Assembly (NCBI GenBank): GCA_023430245.1 | Contig: JAEZBA010000578.1 | Coordinates: 1-9,983 of the forward strand | Direction of reading: 5' to 3' | Length of the DNA: 9,983 nucleotides | Source: Pseudomonadota bacterium | GTDB lineage: Bacteria; Pseudomonadota; Alphaproteobacteria; Rhizobiales; Xanthobacteraceae | Shown: positions 6,103 to 9,983 of the stretch, one piece after another | Position numbering within the stretch: the stretch's first letter is position 1 | Layout: each line of letters opens with the position of its first letter | The notes under the pieces: model-generated | What the model was told of the DNA's origin: nothing | Databases searched by the model: none | The model's input: only the letters and a program-made list of their open reading frames with translations | Translations under genes and position numbers: made by a program

Positions 6103-6945
6103 TCACGACAACGTGACGCGATGGCTCCGCAGGATGTCCGGGAACGCGTCGCCGGCCAGGAAAGCGTGCTCCCGTTCGCGCAAATTGGTAAGCGGGTCCA
6201 GTGCCTTGAGCTCGGCATCGACAAATCCGGGATGACACATGACGACGCCGCCATCGGGCAGCCCGTCGAGGAATTTGGGAAACAGCGTGGCGAAATCCGG
6301 GTCGGCGCTGAAGTCGTAGCTGCCAGCAAAGCCGGGATTCACAGTGACGCCCAGGGCCGTCGCGCGTTTGCGAAAGCCAGCAGACATCATGTCGAGCAGG
6401 ATGCCCTTGCGGTCGGACACACGCGCGGACAACGGCGTCACCCGGCCGCATTGCCGCATCCAGGCGCCGGGCAGCATTTCGCGCGTCACCGACAGGACTG
6501 CCTCCCGGATCTGCGGAAAGATCTGCACATGCTGATGGCCGTCGACATAATCGGGCGGATACCCGAACGTTTGCGAGAAGGCGGCGATCTGTGCGCGCAA
6601 TTCCTGGGCAATGCGGTCGCGGTCGAGCCGCGCGATCAGGGCGCTGCCGAGCGTTGCGGGCAATGACAGAAAGGCATCGTCCCGCAGTTGGGTATAGCCT
6701 TCGCTCGCCGGGCGAAACGGCGCCGTCAGGGTGAAGTGCAGGCCGATCTGCAGATACGGTGCGATGCGCTTCAATGCGGTGAGTGCCGCTGCTTCTGTCG
6801 AGGTGAGGGACGGTGCAACCACCATCGCCGAGGTCGCATTCAGGCGGCCTTTGGCGATCAGGCTGCGGATCGCTTCGTTGACACCGGGCGAGATGCCGTA
6901 ATCGTCCGCGCACAATACGATGCGCCGCAGGTTTGTCGCTGCCAT
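6103..6945 (-). CDS. ChbG/HpnK (YdjC) family carbohydrate deacetylase
   Basis: This 280-aa protein is of the YdjC/ChbG/HpnK fold. Family members remove N-acetyl groups from sugars such as diacetylchitobiose (ChbG) or N-acetylglucosaminyl-hopanoid (HpnK), using a bound metal. Seen: the start RRIVLCADDYGISPGVNEAI with D14/D15; GLHFTLT with H70; DGHQHVQIFP with H137 and H139 as metal ligands; and VMCHPGF with H238. No signal peptide or membrane segment, so it is probably cytoplasmic. The ATG at 6945 is only 4 bp after the GT2 glycosyltransferase stop, so the two are almost certainly co-translated. This suggests the substrate is the lipid-linked N-acetylated sugar made by that GT2. Hopanoid genes are not visible here, so HpnK proper is less likely than a relative serving an envelope glycan. 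Family assignment is firm; substrate is inference. Confidence 0.88.
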   Translation of the reverse strand: MAATNLRRIVLCADDYGISPGVNEAIRSLIAKGRLNATSAMVVAPSLTSTEAAALTALKRIAPYLQIGLHFTLTAPFRPASEGYTQLRDDAFLSLPATLGSALIARLDRDRIAQELRAQIAAFSQTFGYPPDYVDGHQHVQIFPQIREAVLSVTREMLPGAWMRQCGRVTPLSARVSDRKGILLDMMSAGFRKRATALGVTVNPGFAGSYDFSADPDFATLFPKFLDGLPDGGVVMCHPGFVDAELKALDPLTNLREREHAFLAGDAFPDILRSHRVTLS

Positions 6946-6949
6946 CGGA

Positions 6950-8002
6950 TCAGGCGGCCGCGCCGGACTGGCGATCTTCGCCGGTGTCTTCGCTCGCCTC
7001 GCTGCGGGTCTGATGTTCGGCGACGAAATAGACCGGACGCGCCTTCTGCTCCGACAGGATCTTGCCGATATATTCGCCGAGCACCCCGATCATGATGAGT
7101 TGCACGCCGCCCAGCACCATCAGGCCGACCACGACCGACGGATAGCCCGGCACCGACTTCCCGTACATCAGGGTCTCGTACAGGATCGTCATGCCGAAAA
7201 TCAGGGCGCCGGTCGCCATCAGGATACCGAGCAAGCTCGCAATACGCAGCGGCGCGACCGAAAACGATGTCAGCCCCTCGATTGACAATCCGATCAGCGA
7301 GCCGAAATTCCAGCTGGAGCGGCCATGTTCGCGATCGGTCGGCTCGTAATCGACGCGTAATTGCCGGAAGCCGATCCAGCTCGCCAGGCCCTTGAAGAAG
7401 CGGTTGCGTTCCGGCAATTGCCGCAGTGCGTCTGCCGCACGCGGCGACAGCAGACGAAAATCGCCAGCGTCCTCCGGAATCTTGTACCGCGCGCGGAAAT
7501 TGACCAGCGTATAAAACGTCTTCACGCCGATGCGACGCAACAGCGACTCCTGATCGCGATGCGCCTTGGCGGTATAGATGACATCGTAACCGTCATCGAG
7601 CCAATGCCCCACCAGCCGCTCGATCAGTGACGGCGGATGCTGGCCGTCGCCGTCCATGAAAAGCAGCGCGCCATGACGCGCGTGTTGCAGGCCGGCCATC
7701 AAGGCCGCTTCCTTGCCGAAATTGCGCGACAGCGACAGCGTCTGCACGTCGAGGCCGATCGCGGGCAGGGCGCTTGCGACCGCGTAAGTATTGTCGCGCG
7801 AGCCGTCGTCGATATAGACGACCTCGATTCTCAGGCCGCGTGACCGGCGCAGGGCTTCAGCGGTCTCGCACAGCCGCGTGTGAAAGGCGGGCAGATTGCC
7901 GGCCTCGTTGAAGCACGGGATGACGATGGACAGCCCCAGTTCGTCGCGCTTGCGCGCGGCCGCAACTGCTGTATTGCCCTCTCGTCTGGTTCTTGCCGGC
8001 AT
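6950..8002 (-). CDS. GT2 glycosyltransferase, polyprenyl-phosphate sugar synthase type (GtrB/ArnC/DPM1-like)
   Basis: This 350-aa inner-membrane enzyme is predicted to move a sugar from a nucleotide donor to a polyprenyl phosphate on the cytoplasmic face. The GT-A domain (about 22-240) has LSIVIPCFNEAGNL at 24-37, the nucleotide-binding VVYIDDGSRDNT at 61-72, LSRNFGKEAALMAGL at 91-105, and the metal DXD in MDGDGQHPP (D117, D119). The acceptor-side segment ERNRFFKGLASWIGF is at 198-212, and HGRSSWNF at 226-233 is typical of the DPM1/GtrB/ArnC group. Two membrane helices follow (about 252-275 and 288-312), then a charged tail, as in GtrB. The ATG at 8002 has GAGGG 8 bases upstream. It is first in an operon with the deacetylase and is divergent from a GtrA-family gene, the usual flippase partner of GtrB enzymes. 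The sugar is unknown; the deacetylase hints at an N-acetylated sugar. Confidence 0.9.
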   Translation of the reverse strand: MPARTRREGNTAVAAARKRDELGLSIVIPCFNEAGNLPAFHTRLCETAEALRRSRGLRIEVVYIDDGSRDNTYAVASALPAIGLDVQTLSLSRNFGKEAALMAGLQHARHGALLFMDGDGQHPPSLIERLVGHWLDDGYDVIYTAKAHRDQESLLRRIGVKTFYTLVNFRARYKIPEDAGDFRLLSPRAADALRQLPERNRFFKGLASWIGFRQLRVDYEPTDREHGRSSWNFGSLIGLSIEGLTSFSVAPLRIASLLGILMATGALIFGMTILYETLMYGKSVPGYPSVVVGLMVLGGVQLIMIGVLGEYIGKILSEQKARPVYFVAEHQTRSEASEDTGEDRQSGAAA

Positions 8003-8042
8003 CTCTCGCGCCCTCGCGGCTTGCGCGTCTCGGTCGCAACAT

Positions 8043-8063
8043 ATATCCGCAAGTTACGGATAT
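8043..8063. promoter_or_regulatory. Perfect inverted repeat in the divergent GT2/GtrA intergenic region (candidate operator)
   Basis: ATATCCG (8043-8049) and CGGATAT (8057-8063) are perfectly complementary around a 7-base spacer. They lie within the 115-bp region between the divergent GT2 (starts 8002, minus) and GtrA (starts 8118, plus) genes. This is the only AT-rich patch between them. It could be a shared operator controlling both units, or overlap their -10 boxes (TATAT, GATATT). I could not place matching -35 elements. Function is inferred from position and symmetry only. Confidence 0.4.
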
Positions 8064-8117
8064 TGCATGAGCTTTTGTTCAGAAAGCGCCGTTCCGTCAG
8101 AAAGTTAATGCCCGCCA

Positions 8118-8567
8118 ATGCAGGATTTGCCCGACCCTCAGAGCTTGCCGGCGCGCATCGTGGCGGCATTGCGGCGGCAGGCGCTGATGGTCAAGGCCAT
8201 GAGCTTCGCCTCGATTGGCGTCGTCAATACGCTCATCGACCTCGGGCTGTTCTTGCTGGCGCTGAAGTACCTGACCGCGTCGCTGGTGGTGGCGAATGTG
8301 CTGGCCTGGACCGTTGCGGTCAGCGGCTCCTACGTGATGAATTCCTTCATCACCTTTGCCGCCGAGTCCGGGCGGCAGCTCAACATCAGGGCCTACCTGG
8401 CCTTCGTCGCATCGCAGGTGCTCGGATTGACCGCCGCGACCACGACGCTGGTGCTTTGCGCGCTCGTCATGCCGGTCCTGTATGCGAAGCTGTTGGCGAT
8501 CGGGGTGAGTTTCCTCGTCAATTTCTCGATCTCGCATTTCGTGGTGTTCCGCAAGCCGAAGGTCTAG
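8118..8567 (+). CDS. GtrA family membrane protein (putative lipid-linked sugar flippase)
   Basis: This 149-aa protein has four predicted membrane helices (about 26-50, 53-76, 92-115 and 118-140) and almost no soluble part, which is the whole length of a typical GtrA protein. Signature stretches are KAMSFASIGVVNTLIDLGLF near the start, SGSYVMNSFITF at 69-80, and the C-terminal VNFSISHFVVFRK at 134-146. Family knowledge: GtrA proteins are thought to move polyprenyl-phosphate-linked sugars across the inner membrane and work with GtrB-type GT2 enzymes. Such an enzyme is encoded divergently 115 bp away. A stop codon lies just upstream in frame (8106-8108), so 8118 is the first ATG; its Shine-Dalgarno is weak. 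The hydrolase gene follows after 3 bp. Direct flippase activity is inferred, not shown, for most of this family. Confidence 0.88.
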   Translation: MQDLPDPQSLPARIVAALRRQALMVKAMSFASIGVVNTLIDLGLFLLALKYLTASLVVANVLAWTVAVSGSYVMNSFITFAAESGRQLNIRAYLAFVASQVLGLTAATTTLVLCALVMPVLYAKLLAIGVSFLVNFSISHFVVFRKPKV

Positions 8568-8570
8568 CGC

Positions 8571-9983
8571 ATGTCCGTTGCAGGAACCGAACCCGGCCAG
8601 CGCCAGCTCAACGGCCCGCAGACCACCGGCCGCAGCTATCGCAATCTCTCCGCGCCGCTTCATGCGACGGCGCGCGACAACAATGTCGCGGTGCCGATGC
8701 GCGACGGTGTGACCCTGCTGGCCGATGTGCATCGGCCCGCCGAGCCCGGACGCTATCCGGTGCTGATTGCGGCGTCCCCGTATCCGCGCCAGCTTCAGGA
8801 TTTCGGCGCACCGATGGGATTCATCGAGGCCGGTGCCAGCGACTTTTTCGTGCCACGCGGTTACGTCCATCTGATTGCAAATCTCCGCGGCACCGGCGGC
8901 TCGGGCGGCACCTTCGGCTTTTTCGACGCGCAGGAACGGCGCGACATGCACGATCTCGTCGAATGGGCGGCGGCGCAGACCTGGTGCAACGGCAATGTCG
9001 GCATGGTCGGCATCAGCTATTTCGCGATGACTCAGCTCGAAGCCGCGGTGACGGCGCTGAAACTGCTGATGAAGCTGCACCACGATCCGCATCCCTGGGA
9101 CGACATCTGGCGCACCATCGCAGTCGAGCGTCCGCTGCGTGATGCATGGTGGGACGAGCGCAATCTCCTGCCGCTGATGCACAGGATCGAGGTGCCGGTC
9201 TATCTCGGCTGCGACTGGCAGAATGTGCCGCTGCATCTGCCGTCGACTTTCCCGGCCTTCCACGCGCTGACGAACAGCAGGCATGTGCGGGTCGCGATGC
9301 TCGGCGATTACGGTCTGACCTGGCCGTGGGAAAGCCTGCATGTCGAGGCGCTGGCCTGGTTCGATCACTGGCTGAAGGGCAGCGACACCGGCATTCTCGA
9401 AGGACCGCGTATCCGCTACGTGCTGCCGGGTGCGGACGGTTTCCGCGAAGGGGACAGCTGGCCGGCGCCGGGCGTCAGCTATCGCGACTACGCGCTGCGC
9501 GCCGATGGCGCTCTCGCGCTCGAGGAAGGTGCGGCCGGAAGCCGTGCGCTGATGACGCTCGGCGCCGGCCTCAACCGCGATCACGCGAGCGAGACCGATC
9601 CGCCGTCGATTCTCGTCTGGACCGGGGCGCCGCTGGAACGCGATCTCGATATGATCGGTCCGGTCGAGCTCGCCCTCGATGCGATTGCGACCGCGGCCGA
9701 CACCGCTTTCATTGCAACCCTGCAGGACGTCGATCCCTCGGGGACGGTGACCGATGTCACCGCCGGCTATCTGCGCGCCAGCCTGCGCGCGGTAGACGAA
9801 GGGAAGAGCATGCCCGGCGCGCCGGTCTTGCCGTGCACCAGCTTCGAAGCGGTTCCAATCGGGCATGTCGTCCGCTACCGTATTCCGCTGGTCGACGATG
9901 CGCGCCGTTTCAAGGCAGGACACCGCATTCGGCTGGTGCTTACCGGCGACGACCAGAACGTGGACGCGCCCGCCATCATGGGC
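8571..9983 (+). CDS. CocE/NonD (X-Pro dipeptidyl-peptidase S15) family hydrolase, internally shortened (partial, C-terminus off the right edge)
   Basis: The window holds 471 residues, open at the edge. Seen: the S15 opening VPMRDGVTLLADVHRPA (41-57); VLIAASPYPRQ (64-74); RGYVHLIANLRGTGGSGG (96-113), with the GTGGSGG loop of the family; and the nucleophile elbow GMVGISYFAMTQ with S149. Then IEVPVYLGCDWQN with the probable acid D215, EALAWFDHWLKG (259-270), and a beta-rich C-terminal domain (from about 300) ending in FKAGHRIRLVLTGDD. Serine to aspartate is only 66 residues; in the cocaine esterase CocE it is about 140. Residues 160-190 follow the nucleophile helix directly, where a core strand and helical lid are expected. 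The usual GPW-x-HG histidine motif is replaced by LGDYG (Y247). The enzyme may therefore be inactive or changed. The ATG at 8571 follows the GtrA stop by 3 bp, with GAAGG 8 bases upstream. Substrate unknown. Confidence 0.85.
   Translation, partial: MSVAGTEPGQRQLNGPQTTGRSYRNLSAPLHATARDNNVAVPMRDGVTLLADVHRPAEPGRYPVLIAASPYPRQLQDFGAPMGFIEAGASDFFVPRGYVHLIANLRGTGGSGGTFGFFDAQERRDMHDLVEWAAAQTWCNGNVGMVGISYFAMTQLEAAVTALKLLMKLHHDPHPWDDIWRTIAVERPLRDAWWDERNLLPLMHRIEVPVYLGCDWQNVPLHLPSTFPAFHALTNSRHVRVAMLGDYGLTWPWESLHVEALAWFDHWLKGSDTGILEGPRIRYVLPGADGFREGDSWPAPGVSYRDYALRADGALALEEGAAGSRALMTLGAGLNRDHASETDPPSILVWTGAPLERDLDMIGPVELALDAIATAADTAFIATLQDVDPSGTVTDVTAGYLRASLRAVDEGKSMPGAPVLPCTSFEAVPIGHVVRYRIPLVDDARRFKAGHRIRLVLTGDDQNVDAPAIMG

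Noticed and set aside
6033..6329. N-terminal extension of the DUF2076 frame into the deacetylase gene
   Set aside because: It overlaps the deacetylase coding region and reads as Ser/Arg/Pro-rich shadow. The strong Shine-Dalgarno sits before 6032.
7880..9142. 420-codon plus-strand open frame covering parts of GT2, GtrA and hydrolase
   Set aside because: It runs out of frame through three genes with good motifs on their own frames, and its Arg/Ala-rich product has no domain.
8097..9923. 608-codon minus-strand open frame opposite GtrA and hydrolase
   Set aside because: The plus strand has clear GtrA and S15 hydrolase motifs. The antisense product has shadow-like composition and no recognisable fold.

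Overview
The window looks like chromosomal DNA of a GC-rich alphaproteobacterium, most likely the Bradyrhizobium/Rhodopseudomonas/Afipia lineage. This is inferred from base composition and gene types: a PaoAB-like aldehyde oxidoreductase with a Tat signal, a CyaC-type redox adenylate cyclase, an alphaproteobacterial CheZ-like protein and a DUF2076 protein. No search was run. Genes are tightly packed. I see no rRNA, tRNA, insertion sequence, phage gene or CRISPR array, and no gene-free stretch longer than about 260 bases.

Left part, minus strand: the 5' end of a paoAB-like operon (1-1285). It encodes a Tat-exported [2Fe-2S] subunit and, overlapping by ATGA, an FAD subunit cut by the window edge. 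The molybdenum subunit should lie beyond base 1. Its upstream region (1286-1542) holds a 21-bp tandem repeat built on TTGC-N-GCAA palindromes. Upstream of that are two minus-strand genes 47 bp apart: a CheZ-like CheY-P phosphatase (3342-4055), then a membrane adenylate/guanylate cyclase of CyaC type (1543-3294) with a histidine-rich six-helix membrane domain, a [2Fe-2S] ferredoxin domain and a class III cyclase domain. The pair suggests redox-sensed cAMP signalling linked to motility control.

Middle: a divergent regulatory region with nested inverted repeats (4056-4314) leads into a plus-strand secreted L,D-transpeptidase (4315-5064). A strong bidirectional terminator (5150-5179) separates it from a convergent minus-strand DUF2076 gene (5229-6032).

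Right part: a minus-strand pair, a polyprenyl-phosphate-type GT2 glycosyltransferase (6950-8002) followed after 4 bp by a ChbG/HpnK-family deacetylase (6103-6945), is divergent from a GtrA-family membrane protein (8118-8567) and a CocE/NonD-type hydrolase (8571 to the edge). GT2, deacetylase and GtrA together look like a module that makes, N-deacetylates and flips a lipid-linked amino sugar for an envelope glycan. The hydrolase appears to lack part of its alpha/beta core and its usual catalytic histidine.
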